A stretch of 64,000 nt of DNA from Myxococcaceae bacterium JPH2 (GCA_016458225.1 JAEMGR010000028.1:112289-176288), one strand, 5' to 3'. Counted from the stretch's first letter, positions 7,726 to 17,500 are shown. Notes: a model not told the origin generated them from the letters alone. Numbers and translations are program-made.

Positions 7726-10700
7726 TCACACGCCGAGGCTGAGCCAGTTCGTGGCCGCGCTGCCCGAGTCCAGCTCGCGGATCCACACCGCGCGGTCCGT
7801 CCCCACCGCGTAGACATCGACGCGGTTCGTGCCGGTGAGCAGGGCGCTGACGGGCCCCAGGAAGCTCCCGCCCAGGAGCGTCCACCCCGAGAGCGAGGGG
7901 CTCCACTGCGCGCCGTCCCAGGTCTTCAGTCGCGGCACGCCGTCCGTGCCCACCGCGATGACGGACACCTTCGCGCCGTTGCCCCACGCGACGGCCGTCG
8001 GAGGACTCGCGAACGTGCCGCCCAGCGAGGTCCAGCCCGTGAGCGAGGGCTGCCACTGCGTGCCGTCCCAGGCCTTGTGTTGAATCGTGCCGTCGCGTCC
8101 GAGCGCGAAGACCTCGAAGGCGTGGGGCTGAGCCGGCGCGCGCGAGACGACGGCCAGCGGCCCCGCGAGCTGTCCGCCCAGGGACTGCCATTCGCCAGTG
8201 AGCGGATACCACTGCGCCCCATCCCAGTACCGCAGGCGGAGCGCTCCGTCCGTGCCCACCGCCATGAGCGTCAGGTAGGTGCCCCAGTTGACCGCCACGG
8301 GAGCGCCGATGAGCGCGCCGCCCAGGTCCGCGAGCCCCGTGGCGGACGGGCCCCAGCTCGTGCCGCTCCACCACTTGTGATGCACGGAGCCATCTTTGCC
8401 CAGGGCGAAGATGTCGAAGGCCCCGGGCATTCCCCACGGCGCGCGCGACACCGAGCACGGCGCGCCCGTGAGCTGTCCTCCCTGGTCCTGCCAGCCCGTG
8501 GCGGACGGGCCCCAGTTCGTGCCATCCCACCAGCGGCTCAGCAGCGAGCCCTCGGAGCCCACCGCGACCAGCGAGGTGTACGGGCCGAAGGCCACCGTGG
8601 CCGGCGCGGACACCACGGTGGTCCCCACGTCGTGCCACGCGGGCGGGGAGGATGGCCACTGTGCGCCACTGCGCGACGTGTCCCGCATCGCCCCGTGCAC
8701 GCCGCGGTTGAGGAGCAGCGTGGGGCCTTGTGCGGACACCACGGCGGCGGGCACGGCGGGCTCGAGCGTGACGTGGAAGTGGTACAGCACGTTGTGCATC
8801 AGCCGTTGCAGCGCGACATCCGCGGACAGGGCCCAGCCCGCGCCGATGGTCCCCACGTAGAACACGTGGCCGCCCTGTGGACGGTCCCACTGGATGACCT
8901 CGCTGACGATGGTGGAGGTCCCGCTGTGCCACGTGCCGTAGTAGTCGAGCACGCCCTCACTCTTGCTCGCGGTGGCGAGCGTCGTGATGCCCGAGGGCTC
9001 CACGGGCACGGAGGCGCCTGGAGGCGGCGGAGACAGGAGCAGGCGTCCGACGCGCGCGTCCCACTCATGGCCCACCGCGCGGGGCAGCGCTCCTCCTGGC
9101 CCTTGTCCGAGCGGACTTCCGGAGACGACTCCGGTGGCCTGCGGCGTGGTGAAGAAGGTGTGCTGCGGTTGCTGCACCGTGAGCGCGGTGAACTGCGCGG
9201 CGTCGGTGCCAACGAAGCCCGAGGCCTCCAGTCCCAGCAGCTTCCAACCGGGGCGACCGCACTCGCGCAGGAGTCCGCCGCGCTGGAAGTCCTGGCTGTG
9301 CCACAGCTCGCCCACGCTGTCGACGAGTCCGCCGAAGCCCTGGCCCGCGTCGTACTTGCGGCACTCCATCACCGTGCCCGACGCGTCGAAGCTCACGCGC
9401 CAGAACAGGGAGTTCCCCGAGAGCGCGACGACGCTGCCTCCCGAGGTCAGGAAGGCATCCACTCCGTCCCATGCGGGCGCGGACCAGTACTCGCTGTGCC
9501 CGTTGATGCAGAGGACCTTGTAGCCGGACAGCAGGCCTGGGTTCTGGTGCAGGTCCAGGTCCGTCACCAGGTCGAAGGCATAGCCGTTGCGCTCCAACCA
9601 TTGGTGCAGGAAGCGCTCGGCGCGCACCAGGTGGCTGTAGCCCACCGAGGGCGCGCTGTAGAGCGAGGTCGCGCCCGCGGCGCGCAGGGGCATGCGCAGG
9701 CCCACTTGGAACGTGGGCTGTCCCGCCCCGTGGGACGTGTAGCAGGAGTACTGCGGGAAGCCGGCGGCCTGTCCCTCGAAGGGCGAGCTGTACGCCAGCC
9801 ACGTGTTGATGGCGCACAGCACCAGCACCTGCGCTGGAGGGCGCGAGGCGGCCCGCTTCACGACGAAGGGCACGTCATAGACGGGAGCGCCGCCGACGAA
9901 CACGCGGGCGACATGCAGGCCCGGCGGGGTGGACTCGGGGACGGCGTACGTGTGCGTGACGCTCCAGCCGCAGTCGTAGAGATCATCCGACGCGAAGCGC
10001 AGCGCGTGACCGCGCGTGGGGTCCTGGGCCGGCACATAGGTGCCATGGCGAGGCACCGCCGAGGCATCGAACCCGGGGCCACCAATCATCCACCCGGCCT
10101 GATTGACGATCGTCCCCGTGCGACCCGAAGGGCCGAGGTCCGCGACGGTGCTCCCGCGCTCCTCGGTGAGGGGCCAGCAGGCGAGCACTCCGCTCATGGC
10201 CGGCGGGGTGGGCGGCGTGACGGCGTGGCGCGCCTGGACCTCCTGCGCGGTGAGGGCTCGCGCGTAGAGGACGGGCATTGCGAGGTCGCCCTCCAGGAAG
10301 TGGCCCGTGCGGCCCGCGCCCGCGTCGTCCAGGGCGCCGTAAGCCCCGAGCCGCATCGGCGCGGAGCCAGGGACCAGCGGGCCCGTGAATGCCTCGCCCG
10401 AGGCGTACTGGCCATTGAGATAGAACGCGACCTGCTGGCCATTCCAGGTGAGCACCAGATGAGACCACTCCTGGTCCGGAACGGTGGGCCCGGTGAAGAG
10501 GCCCGCTGCCTGGAACGCGCCGCCGTTTCCGAGATAGGCGCACACGCGCCCATTCGCGAGGAACAGCCCGAAGCCGCACGCGCTGGGGTAGGTGTGCTGG
10601 GTGATGAGTCCCTGCCACGCGGCCCCGTTGCGCGGGCGCACCCAGCACTCGATGGAGAAGGCGCTCAGGGCCTGCGCCGCGGCCAGTCCGTTCTCCACGT

Positions 10701-10932
10701 GGACGTAGGAGCCCGGAGTGATGGGCTGGACGTTGGCGGGCGAGACGGGAAAGTCATACAGCCGCACATCGAGCGCGTTGCTGTCGAGGTCGTTCCCCAG
10801 CCTCACGATGGACACTTGATGGGGTTGATCGCTGCTGACGCGCAGGTGGAGGGACGTTCCCGCGGCGACGCTCCGCTCGGCGTATGCGTGCGCTCCAGTT
10901 GGACGGAGGGCGACAGAGGGCTCTTGGGGCAT
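7726..10932 (-). CDS. LamG / N,N-dimethylformamidase-like large subunit / lectin-type beta-propeller fusion
   Basis: A 1068-residue protein in three parts. Residues 1-70 are a beta domain like the N-terminus of N,N-dimethylformamidase (DMFase) large subunits. Residues 75-235 form a LamG/concanavalin-like domain (FSIECWVRP, WSHLVLTWNGQQVAFYLNG). Residues 240-715 are the DMFase core with the glutamine-amidotransferase-like segment CINGHSEYWS (His479, Glu481), matching the His-x-Glu pair at the iron site of DMFase; Tyr381 and Tyr395/398 are candidate iron ligands. From about 725 to the end come six or more propeller blades of about 50 residues, each with W-x-x-L-G-G and a DG-x-x-W motif, as in PLL-type lectins. 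There is no signal peptide. No DMFase small subunit is nearby, so the amide substrate is unknown; a glycan-anchored amidase is possible. Confidence 0.8.
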   Translation of the reverse strand: MPQEPSVALRPTGAHAYAERSVAAGTSLHLRVSSDQPHQVSIVRLGNDLDSNALDVRLYDFPVSPANVQPITPGSYVHVENGLAAAQALSAFSIECWVRPRNGAAWQGLITQHTYPSACGFGLFLANGRVCAYLGNGGAFQAAGLFTGPTVPDQEWSHLVLTWNGQQVAFYLNGQYASGEAFTGPLVPGSAPMRLGAYGALDDAGAGRTGHFLEGDLAMPVLYARALTAQEVQARHAVTPPTPPAMSGVLACWPLTEERGSTVADLGPSGRTGTIVNQAGWMIGGPGFDASAVPRHGTYVPAQDPTRGHALRFASDDLYDCGWSVTHTYAVPESTPPGLHVARVFVGGAPVYDVPFVVKRAASRPPAQVLVLCAINTWLAYSSPFEGQAAGFPQYSCYTSHGAGQPTFQVGLRMPLRAAGATSLYSAPSVGYSHLVRAERFLHQWLERNGYAFDLVTDLDLHQNPGLLSGYKVLCINGHSEYWSAPAWDGVDAFLTSGGSVVALSGNSLFWRVSFDASGTVMECRKYDAGQGFGGLVDSVGELWHSQDFQRGGLLRECGRPGWKLLGLEASGFVGTDAAQFTALTVQQPQHTFFTTPQATGVVSGSPLGQGPGGALPRAVGHEWDARVGRLLLSPPPPGASVPVEPSGITTLATASKSEGVLDYYGTWHSGTSTIVSEVIQWDRPQGGHVFYVGTIGAGWALSADVALQRLMHNVLYHFHVTLEPAVPAAVVSAQGPTLLLNRGVHGAMRDTSRSGAQWPSSPPAWHDVGTTVVSAPATVAFGPYTSLVAVGSEGSLLSRWWDGTNWGPSATGWQDQGGQLTGAPCSVSRAPWGMPGAFDIFALGKDGSVHHKWWSGTSWGPSATGLADLGGALIGAPVAVNWGTYLTLMAVGTDGALRLRYWDGAQWYPLTGEWQSLGGQLAGPLAVVSRAPAQPHAFEVFALGRDGTIQHKAWDGTQWQPSLTGWTSLGGTFASPPTAVAWGNGAKVSVIAVGTDGVPRLKTWDGAQWSPSLSGWTLLGGSFLGPVSALLTGTNRVDVYAVGTDRAVWIRELDSGSAATNWLSLGV

Positions 10933-11135
10933 GGCGGGGCACGCTAGTCCACGGGCCGGACACGATGTCCGCCAGGTGATGATTGCCCGTGTACCCCGAG
11001 AGGCCTGGGATGTGCCCGGACCGTGCCGAGGGGCAGTGAATCCGAGGGAGGAAGAACGTTCCTTTGGGGTGAGGATGCAGGCGGCGGTCCGGGAACATGC
11101 GCGGTCAGGACCTTTCGTCTAGGCTCACCGGCCGC

Positions 11136-12992
11136 ATGACGGTTCCGGATGTCTCATGGGGTGGGCGACATGCTCGGCTCCTGCTCCTCGTGAGTGGCTT
11201 GTTGTCGGGGTGCGACGCCGGAGCGCCCCTTCATCGCATCCCTCCCCCCGAGGTTCCCCCGCGAGCGACCGGGCCCGCGATGCGCCCCGTCGAGGGAGAC
11301 CCAGCCGCGCGAGCCACCCATGAAGAGGCCAGCGCGGCCGCGCCGTCGCCCGTACCCGAGGGGGCGCCGGCCTCTCCGCTCGTCGCCGGGACCGCGCCGA
11401 AGACGGAAGCTCCAGCGCGTGACCTCGCATCGGGGACGGATGGGGCGCCGCAACCCACGCGCTCCGCCGAAACGAAGAAGGATGTTTCGGCACGCGTGTC
11501 CGAGGCAGACGGAGCATCGAAGCCTTCGCTCGCGGTGTTTGCTGCGCCCACCACGGGCCCCTCGTCGCGCGACCTCGCACCCGCCAGCGGGACGACCGCG
11601 GAGTCGCCGGTCGTCGCGCCCGTTCCAGCTCACGGCGAGCCGCTGGTTGCGTTGAGCGATGCGCACGCGGGTGCTGAGTCGGGCGCGCCTCGCCGAGCGC
11701 TGCCTCCGCTCTCGTCGCGGACGAAGTCGCTCCATGAACTCGCGGCGCGGCTGCGCGCACCGGGTGGGGCGATTGAAGACCCATGCCTGCTCCCCGCGGG
11801 TCAGGGCTGTGCTCGCACGGCGCTGTCGCCCTTCTTCGCGTCCATGGATTCGCTGGCGCGAGGCACGACCACCCGGCCCACGGTCATCACGGCGTTCGGC
11901 AACTCGTTGATCGCCGGCGATCGCATCGTGGACATCCTGCGCATGGAGCTGGGCGACATGCTCGGCGCGGCGGGCCGAGGCGTCCTGCTGGTGGACCGCA
12001 TGGCCCCCTACGGAGGCCGCGAGCGCACGGCTTCCACGAGCACGGGCTGGGAGCCACGCACGCTGGGCGAGCTGCGCGCGCCTCCGCTCCCCTTCGGCAT
12101 CACCGGCGTCTACCACGTGGCCACCGAGTCAGGCGCGCGGGGTCGCTTCAAGCTGGAAGGAGAGCCGCACGGCACGCTGTGGTGGCAGGACGTCCCCGGT
12201 GGCGGCGCGCTCACGGTGACGAGCCAGGGCCAGGTGCTCGCGCGCACGACGCCCACGGGCAACAACCAGGGACAGTCCACGCGCTTCGACATCCCCGCGG
12301 ACGCGAAGTGGTTGGACGTCTCCGTCGAGGGAAAGGACGCGGTGGTCCAGGGCGTGGTGCTGGAGCACGACAGGCCCGGCATCGTGTTGGACATGCTCGG
12401 CGTGCCGTCCTCGGATGCGCGGCTGTTCGGCCGCTTCGGCGACGACCTCCTGCGCACGCAGCTCACCGAGCGTTCGCCGCGCCTGCTCCTCTTCTTCCTC
12501 GGCGGCAATGAGCGCAAGCGGCTGGAGTGGAAGCGCACCACGCCCGAGGTCGTGCGCTCGGACCTGTTCGCCCTGCTGCGCCGCGTGCGCGCCGTGTCAC
12601 CGAACAGCGCGTGCATGGTGGTGGGCCCCATCGACGCGGTGCGGACGGACTCGCCCACGGGGCCGGGCAAGGACCCTCGGCCCTTCCTCGACGCCGTCAT
12701 CGCCGCGGAGCGAGAGGTGGCCACCCGCGAGGGCTGTGCCTTCTTCGACCTGTTCTCGGCCATGGGTGGAACGGGCTCGTTGATGCGCTTTCACGCGGCG
12801 GGCTTCGTTCATGACGACCTCGTCCATCCGCGTGGCAAGGGATTGGATGTGTTGGGCCAGCTCGTCACGGACGCGCTCTTGCGCGCATGGGTGGAAGGAG
12901 ACGCGATGGTGCCTGCGCTGACCTCAGAGCGAGATGCCGCCCCCGAGCCGCCCCCCACGTCATCGGCTCAAGTCTCGGAGACCGTTCCATGA
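11136..12992 (+). CDS. SGNH/GDSL hydrolase lipoprotein
   Basis: A 618-residue predicted lipoprotein. The signal peptide ends LLSGC near residue 26. A long Pro/Ala/Glu-rich linker (about 30-230), probably disordered and spanning the periplasm or outer surface, precedes an SGNH esterase domain. The catalytic Ser257 lies in FGNSLIAGD (block I with Asn in place of the usual Asp before Ser), a GGNE segment gives block III, and Asp561-x-x-His564 in HDDLVHP gives block V. The family deacylates carbohydrates, peptidoglycan or lipids. I chose the ATG at 11136 over one 13 codons upstream because it gives a normal-length signal peptide. The stop overlaps the next start (ATGA, 12989-12992), so the two genes are co-translated. 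Confidence 0.8.
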   Translation: MTVPDVSWGGRHARLLLLVSGLLSGCDAGAPLHRIPPPEVPPRATGPAMRPVEGDPAARATHEEASAAAPSPVPEGAPASPLVAGTAPKTEAPARDLASGTDGAPQPTRSAETKKDVSARVSEADGASKPSLAVFAAPTTGPSSRDLAPASGTTAESPVVAPVPAHGEPLVALSDAHAGAESGAPRRALPPLSSRTKSLHELAARLRAPGGAIEDPCLLPAGQGCARTALSPFFASMDSLARGTTTRPTVITAFGNSLIAGDRIVDILRMELGDMLGAAGRGVLLVDRMAPYGGRERTASTSTGWEPRTLGELRAPPLPFGITGVYHVATESGARGRFKLEGEPHGTLWWQDVPGGGALTVTSQGQVLARTTPTGNNQGQSTRFDIPADAKWLDVSVEGKDAVVQGVVLEHDRPGIVLDMLGVPSSDARLFGRFGDDLLRTQLTERSPRLLLFFLGGNERKRLEWKRTTPEVVRSDLFALLRRVRAVSPNSACMVVGPIDAVRTDSPTGPGKDPRPFLDAVIAAEREVATREGCAFFDLFSAMGGTGSLMRFHAAGFVHDDLVHPRGKGLDVLGQLVTDALLRAWVEGDAMVPALTSERDAAPEPPPTSSAQVSETVP

Positions 12993-15166
12993 GGCGATGC
13001 CTCATCGCGGTGTTGCTCCTCGTGGGGAGCGTGGCGGGCTCGGCGCAGGAGCCGGCGGCCCCACGTACGGAGGCCCCGGCCGCGCCGCCTGTCCCTGCGG
13101 TGAGCGAGTTCCCGCCCGAGACGCAGCGGATCTTCGAGGCCATCGTCCGCACGGACATGGAGGAGGGCCCCGTGGCGGGGCTCTCCGTGGGCGTGATGCA
13201 GGGGACGCGGCGCTGGTCCCGCGGCTTCGGCTACCGAGACCTGGGCCGCAAGCTGCCCGCCACCGCGCGCACCACGTATCGGATGGCCTCCATCACCAAG
13301 TCGTTCACGGCGGTGGCCGTGCTCCAGCTCGTGGAGCAGGGCAAGCTGGACCTGGACGCGGACATCCGCACGCTGGTGCCGGACTACTCCGTGAAGCAGT
13401 GGCCCGTCACGGTGCGGCAGCTCCTGGGACACCTGAGCGGCGTGCCGTCCTACGACAGTCCGAAGGCGGGAGAGAACACGCGGCCGGTCACCACGCGCGA
13501 GGCCATCGCGATGTTCTCGCAGAAGCCGCTCATGTTCGAGCCGGGCACGCGCTACCTGTACTCGACGTGGGGCTTCAACCTGCTCGGCGCGGCGGTGGAG
13601 ACGGCTTCCGGGCAGTCGTATCGCGACTACCTGCGCGCGCATGTCTTTGGTCCCGCGGGCATGGTGCACGCGGACCTGGACGAGATGCGCACGCGCGACG
13701 AGCACCAGGCCGTGGGCTACCGCGTGGTGGGCTCGACGCTGAAGCCCTCGCACTTCCTCGACGTGACGAGCCGCTTCGGCGGCGGCGGCACGCGCGCCAC
13801 GGTGGATGACTTGCTCGGCTTCGCGCGAGCGGTGCTGGATGACCGGTTGGTGTCGCGCGCGACGATGGGACAGATGCAGACGTCCATGTCGACGAAAGAC
13901 GGGCACCTCACCGACTACGGCATGGGGCTGGCCACGTATCCATTCCGAGGCCACTACGTCGTCGCGCACGCGGGAGGCCAGCCGGAGACGACCACGCTGC
14001 TCATCATGCTCCCTGCCGAGGACACGGCCATCGCGCTCGCCACCAACGTGGAGAACGAGGCGAAGCGCCTGCGCCGGCTCTCCATCCGCTTGATGGAGCA
14101 GGTGGTGGATGGGGGCGAGGCGCGCCGCGACGTGCACTTCAACGACCCCGTGGATGGGGTGGTCTATTCAGGCATGGGTCGCCTCGCCAGCTACGGGCTG
14201 GCGTATGACGCGTGGGTGACGCGCGGCCCGGGCACCCTGCCAGCGGATCCAGACCTCGCGAGCGCCTTCGCGCGCGTCTCCGCGTTGCTGGACCGCACTG
14301 CGATTGCACGCGAGCCCGTCGCGGCGCTGTCGCGAATCCAAGCTGCTCATGAGCCACGCGGGGACTCGGTCTTCATCCGAGTGGGCGCGCGCATGGCGCG
14401 CACGGTGGTGCAAGCCTTTGGCCCCGAGCGCCTGAATGACTATCGCGCCCAGGGCGCCCTGGCCTTCTTCGCGGACTATCTGGCCGCGTGCGAGAAGGTG
14501 TCCTGCCCCGAGTCCCAGCGTTTCGGAACCCCCCTGCGCGCGGACATCCAGCGCTTCCTCGCGAGCTGGAAGCGCGCGGACGTGCCGGCGCTGCGGCGCA
14601 CGCGCCTGGATGAGATGAAGAACCCCGAGCCCTACTGGACGGTGCTGAAGGAAGCCGTGGCCAAGGGCCCGGAGGTCCACGCGGACTACGCGGAGGAGAT
14701 GGTGCACGTGGCCGAGCGGGCTCCCGCCAAGGACGCCGAGACGCGCCTGCGCTGGATGTCGCGAGCCGTGGAGCTGCATCCGCGCTCCATGGAGGCGCGG
14801 CTGACACTGGGCCAGGAGCTGCTGAACGCGCGAGAGGAAGAAGAGGGCATGGCCCACGTGCGCGAGGCCGCGACCACGCCCGAGGGGACGCTGATGCTGA
14901 CGCCCTCGGGTTTCATCAAGAAAGCCAAGATGGCGAAGGGCACGCGGATCGCCCGAGGCCTCCTGCGCGTGGGCGTCCGTCTGCATCCCAGCTCGCCGGA
15001 GCTGTGGGAGGCGCTCGCGAAGAAGGAGCGAGCGCTCGGAGACGCCAGCGCGGCGAAGGCAGCGCTCCAGCAAGCGAGGGCCGCGCGTGCCACGCAGAAG
15101 GCACTCGGGGTGACAGGCGCGGCGAGCGGCGACCCCATGGAACTCGGGACCGTTCCGTCGCCCTGA
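12989..15166 (+). CDS. Beta-lactamase-fold serine hydrolase with C-terminal helical repeats
   Basis: A 725-residue exported protein: Sec signal peptide (residues 1-19), then a class C beta-lactamase/esterase domain with Ser101-I-T-Lys104 (SxxK), a Tyr motif in YLYSTWGFN, and HAGG as the third element. This fold includes penicillin-binding DD-peptidases, esterases and D-aminopeptidases. From about residue 400 the protein becomes alpha-helical with TPR-like pairs (for example RLTLGQELLNAREEEEGMAH), roughly doubling the usual 350-400-residue length. It is coupled to the SGNH hydrolase gene upstream by a 4-base overlap, suggesting joint action on a cell-envelope polymer or a secondary metabolite. 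A hairpin follows at 15191-15213. Confidence 0.85.
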   Translation: MRRCLIAVLLLVGSVAGSAQEPAAPRTEAPAAPPVPAVSEFPPETQRIFEAIVRTDMEEGPVAGLSVGVMQGTRRWSRGFGYRDLGRKLPATARTTYRMASITKSFTAVAVLQLVEQGKLDLDADIRTLVPDYSVKQWPVTVRQLLGHLSGVPSYDSPKAGENTRPVTTREAIAMFSQKPLMFEPGTRYLYSTWGFNLLGAAVETASGQSYRDYLRAHVFGPAGMVHADLDEMRTRDEHQAVGYRVVGSTLKPSHFLDVTSRFGGGGTRATVDDLLGFARAVLDDRLVSRATMGQMQTSMSTKDGHLTDYGMGLATYPFRGHYVVAHAGGQPETTTLLIMLPAEDTAIALATNVENEAKRLRRLSIRLMEQVVDGGEARRDVHFNDPVDGVVYSGMGRLASYGLAYDAWVTRGPGTLPADPDLASAFARVSALLDRTAIAREPVAALSRIQAAHEPRGDSVFIRVGARMARTVVQAFGPERLNDYRAQGALAFFADYLAACEKVSCPESQRFGTPLRADIQRFLASWKRADVPALRRTRLDEMKNPEPYWTVLKEAVAKGPEVHADYAEEMVHVAERAPAKDAETRLRWMSRAVELHPRSMEARLTLGQELLNAREEEEGMAHVREAATTPEGTLMLTPSGFIKKAKMAKGTRIARGLLRVGVRLHPSSPELWEALAKKERALGDASAAKAALQQARAARATQKALGVTGAASGDPMELGTVPSP

Positions 15167-15190
15167 GTGGCCGGGCCTCACGCAAAGACA

Positions 15191-15213
15191 CCCGCGTCAT
15201 CGTTTGACGCGGG
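15191..15213. terminator. Hairpin between convergent genes, likely bidirectional terminator
   Basis: Nine base pairs of perfect stem (CCCGCGTCA / TGACGCGGG) with a five-base loop sit between the stop of the serine hydrolase and the stop of the opposing S41 peptidase. There is only a weak U-run after it, as is common at high GC. Confidence 0.6.
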
Positions 15214-15262
15214 GTCCTTGCCGCGAGGATTCAAAGACAATCTTCCCCTGGCGCAGCGGCAC

Positions 15263-17500
15263 TCAGTGGCCGGTGCGCAGGACCTCGATGGCGCGCAGCA
15301 ACTCCACATCCGTCCCGGCGGCGAGGTCCGCGGCCGTGGGGAACACCTCGAAGTCCGGGACGATGCCCACGCCGTGGAAGCGCGAGCGGTCCGGGAAGAG
15401 TATCTCCATGCCCGTGAACAACGGGGTCACGCGTCCGGGCAGGAGCAGCTCGGTGATGTTCCCATTCGTCCCCGCGCTGCGGCGGCCAACGACCTTCACT
15501 CGATGGGCGGCGGTCAGCATCATCGAGAAGTTCTCCGCTGAGGAAATCGTATTGGGGCCCACCATGAGGACGATGGGGCCCGTATAGGAAGGGTTCGACA
15601 GCAGATCCAGCGGATACACTTCGTCTTGCCACCCGAACTCCCCGGGACCATTCCATACCGGGGTCCGGAAGATGGGCGTGAAGAACTCCGTCTGGATGAG
15701 TCGACTGGCCACCTCGTAACCATTGATGCCCGGGTAGCCGCGCATGTCTATCACCAGACCACTGGCGCCTTGCGCTGCGGTGAGGGCCGTCCGGAACTCC
15801 GCGATGGTAGTGATAATCTTGTTGGACAGATTGATGTAGTGCAATTCCGGCGCGCCGAGGTCCGCGAGGCTGCCCGCGGCTCTCCAAAATGGAGGGCCCA
15901 GCACCTGCTGTGGTTGAGGCTGGATCCGCACGAAGCGGGTGTTTCCTTCGACATCGCGCACCCCGAAGGTCTTGGGGCCGTTCATGCTCAGCAGCCGTCG
16001 CGAGGCGGCTTCTCGCTTCCAGCCCGGCGTCGCAGCCGAGACGGTCGCCATCTCCGTGGCCAACCACTCGGACATGGGTTGACCATCCATGCTCGTCAAA
16101 GTGTCTCCCGGGTGGAGGTCCGCCTGGACGGAGCGGCGGATGACCAGCTCTCCGGCCACATGCTCCAGCATGACACCGAAGTAGCCGGCCGGAACCGGCC
16201 GCTCCAATGGGAAGACGAATGCGTGGCCGTCGTTGAGGACCTCCGAGAATCGCTGGAGCAGTCGGACAATCTGGCTGAGCTGCGTGACGGGCACGGCATC
16301 CACCGTGGCGAGCGTCTCCATCAGGCGTCCATCAATGCCATCTCCCACAACGCTGAAGTAGGGAAAGAACAACCGCGTGGCGCCGTGCATGATGACGAGA
16401 TCCGCCCGAGCGATGCCCGGCGAGGCCCCCGGCGGCGGCATGACTTCGAGAGGTATCCGCTCAAGTGGAGCGCTGCGCGCGACGGCGGCGGTGCGGTCCA
16501 CAGGCGTGGGCGAACCCAGAAACGCGACGGCCTGGAGCGCTGGCGCGGATGCGAGGGATTCGGGACTGGCCGCGCCGGGGCCAAAGAAAGAGAGAGGTAG
16601 GTCGGCCGGAATGATGTCAGGGGCCGCCCCCGCCGAGTCCTCCAAGCGCGAGGTGCGCACGAGCATGCCCTTCGTTGCCACAGGCATCCACTTCGACTCG
16701 GCGACCGCCGTATGGACAGGTGAGCCCACGAGCCAGGCACGCCGAGCCATTCGCAGGTCCACGGCGAAATGGGCCGCGGCGGGGGCCAGCTTGGGGCCCG
16801 TGAGCAGCACGACTGGAAGCTCCGCCTGTCCTGTCGCGGCGTAAGGTTCGCGGGGGTGCAGGTCCACGGAGTTGGTGTAGGCGCGGTAGTCGTACTCGGG
16901 GGTCAGTTCGTCCGTCATCCCGACGTTGACGCGGACGCGCTCGGAGAGTCGCGCGACGGGCGCGGTGCTGACCGCGCCGATGGCTCGGGCCAGTGCATCC
17001 TCGAGGCCGGGGGCCGCCGGCAAGTCGCTCAGGTCGATGAGGGCGGCGCGGGCGTGCCGAGGCAGATGCAGCTCACCCGTGCCGGGGCGGATGACCGCGA
17101 GGGCGCCCACGGAGAGGACCTGGGCGGGGCGCAGTGTCTTGGATGACGCGTCCAGCGCGCAGGCCCCATCCACGGCGTCGGCGTAGCGACTCGTGGCGGC
17201 GTCCCAGTTGACGGGACCTCCCTCCAGCGCGCTGACCAGGGCCAGGTCCACGTCGGTGTAGCTGCGCCCCATGCCAAAGAAACGCACCTGGCCATGTGCG
17301 GCGGACATCGCGACGGGAGCCGGCAGCGTGGTGGTGGGACCGGCACGTCCGAAGTCGCACCAGTCTTTGGGGGATGGCTGGGATTGTCCCCAGGCGCCTC
17401 CACCTATCAGGGTGAGCAGCACGGTGGTGAGTCGATACTGCCGCTGGCCGCGACGCGCCAAGGCGGCGCCGCGAAAAGCGTGGCGACGGATGCTCGACAT
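15263..17500 (-). CDS. Secreted S41 family peptidase (C-terminal-processing/tricorn type)
   Basis: A 745-residue exported protease. The signal peptide runs from a basic start through LTTVLLTLIGGGAWGQ. The C-terminal third is an S41 domain: a PDZ-like stretch around LTSMDGQPMSEWL, then strands LVIDMRGYPG and PIVLMVGPNTISSAENFSMM, where Ser653/Ser654 give the nucleophile and the region RSAGTNGN completes the site. S41 enzymes cleave unfolded or C-terminally tagged proteins in the periplasm. The long N-terminal part (about 40-450) has no recognised domain. I chose the ATG at 17500 because GGAGG lies just upstream; the 36-codon extension is unlikely. It is downstream of, and co-oriented with, the Cys-rich repeat lipoprotein, separated by 275 bases. 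Confidence 0.82.
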   Translation of the reverse strand: MSSIRRHAFRGAALARRGQRQYRLTTVLLTLIGGGAWGQSQPSPKDWCDFGRAGPTTTLPAPVAMSAAHGQVRFFGMGRSYTDVDLALVSALEGGPVNWDAATSRYADAVDGACALDASSKTLRPAQVLSVGALAVIRPGTGELHLPRHARAALIDLSDLPAAPGLEDALARAIGAVSTAPVARLSERVRVNVGMTDELTPEYDYRAYTNSVDLHPREPYAATGQAELPVVLLTGPKLAPAAAHFAVDLRMARRAWLVGSPVHTAVAESKWMPVATKGMLVRTSRLEDSAGAAPDIIPADLPLSFFGPGAASPESLASAPALQAVAFLGSPTPVDRTAAVARSAPLERIPLEVMPPPGASPGIARADLVIMHGATRLFFPYFSVVGDGIDGRLMETLATVDAVPVTQLSQIVRLLQRFSEVLNDGHAFVFPLERPVPAGYFGVMLEHVAGELVIRRSVQADLHPGDTLTSMDGQPMSEWLATEMATVSAATPGWKREAASRRLLSMNGPKTFGVRDVEGNTRFVRIQPQPQQVLGPPFWRAAGSLADLGAPELHYINLSNKIITTIAEFRTALTAAQGASGLVIDMRGYPGINGYEVASRLIQTEFFTPIFRTPVWNGPGEFGWQDEVYPLDLLSNPSYTGPIVLMVGPNTISSAENFSMMLTAAHRVKVVGRRSAGTNGNITELLLPGRVTPLFTGMEILFPDRSRFHGVGIVPDFEVFPTAADLAAGTDVELLRAIEVLRTGH

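Noticed and set aside
7726..10932. Calling the fusion protein a functional dimethylformamidase
   Set aside because: No small subunit, no solvent-degradation genes, and extra lectin and LamG domains; only the core fold is supported.
8077..10947. 956-codon open frame on the plus strand opposite the DMFase-like gene
   Set aside because: It is rich in Arg, His and Ala with no domain pattern and mirrors the opposite strand, as expected of high-GC antisense frames.
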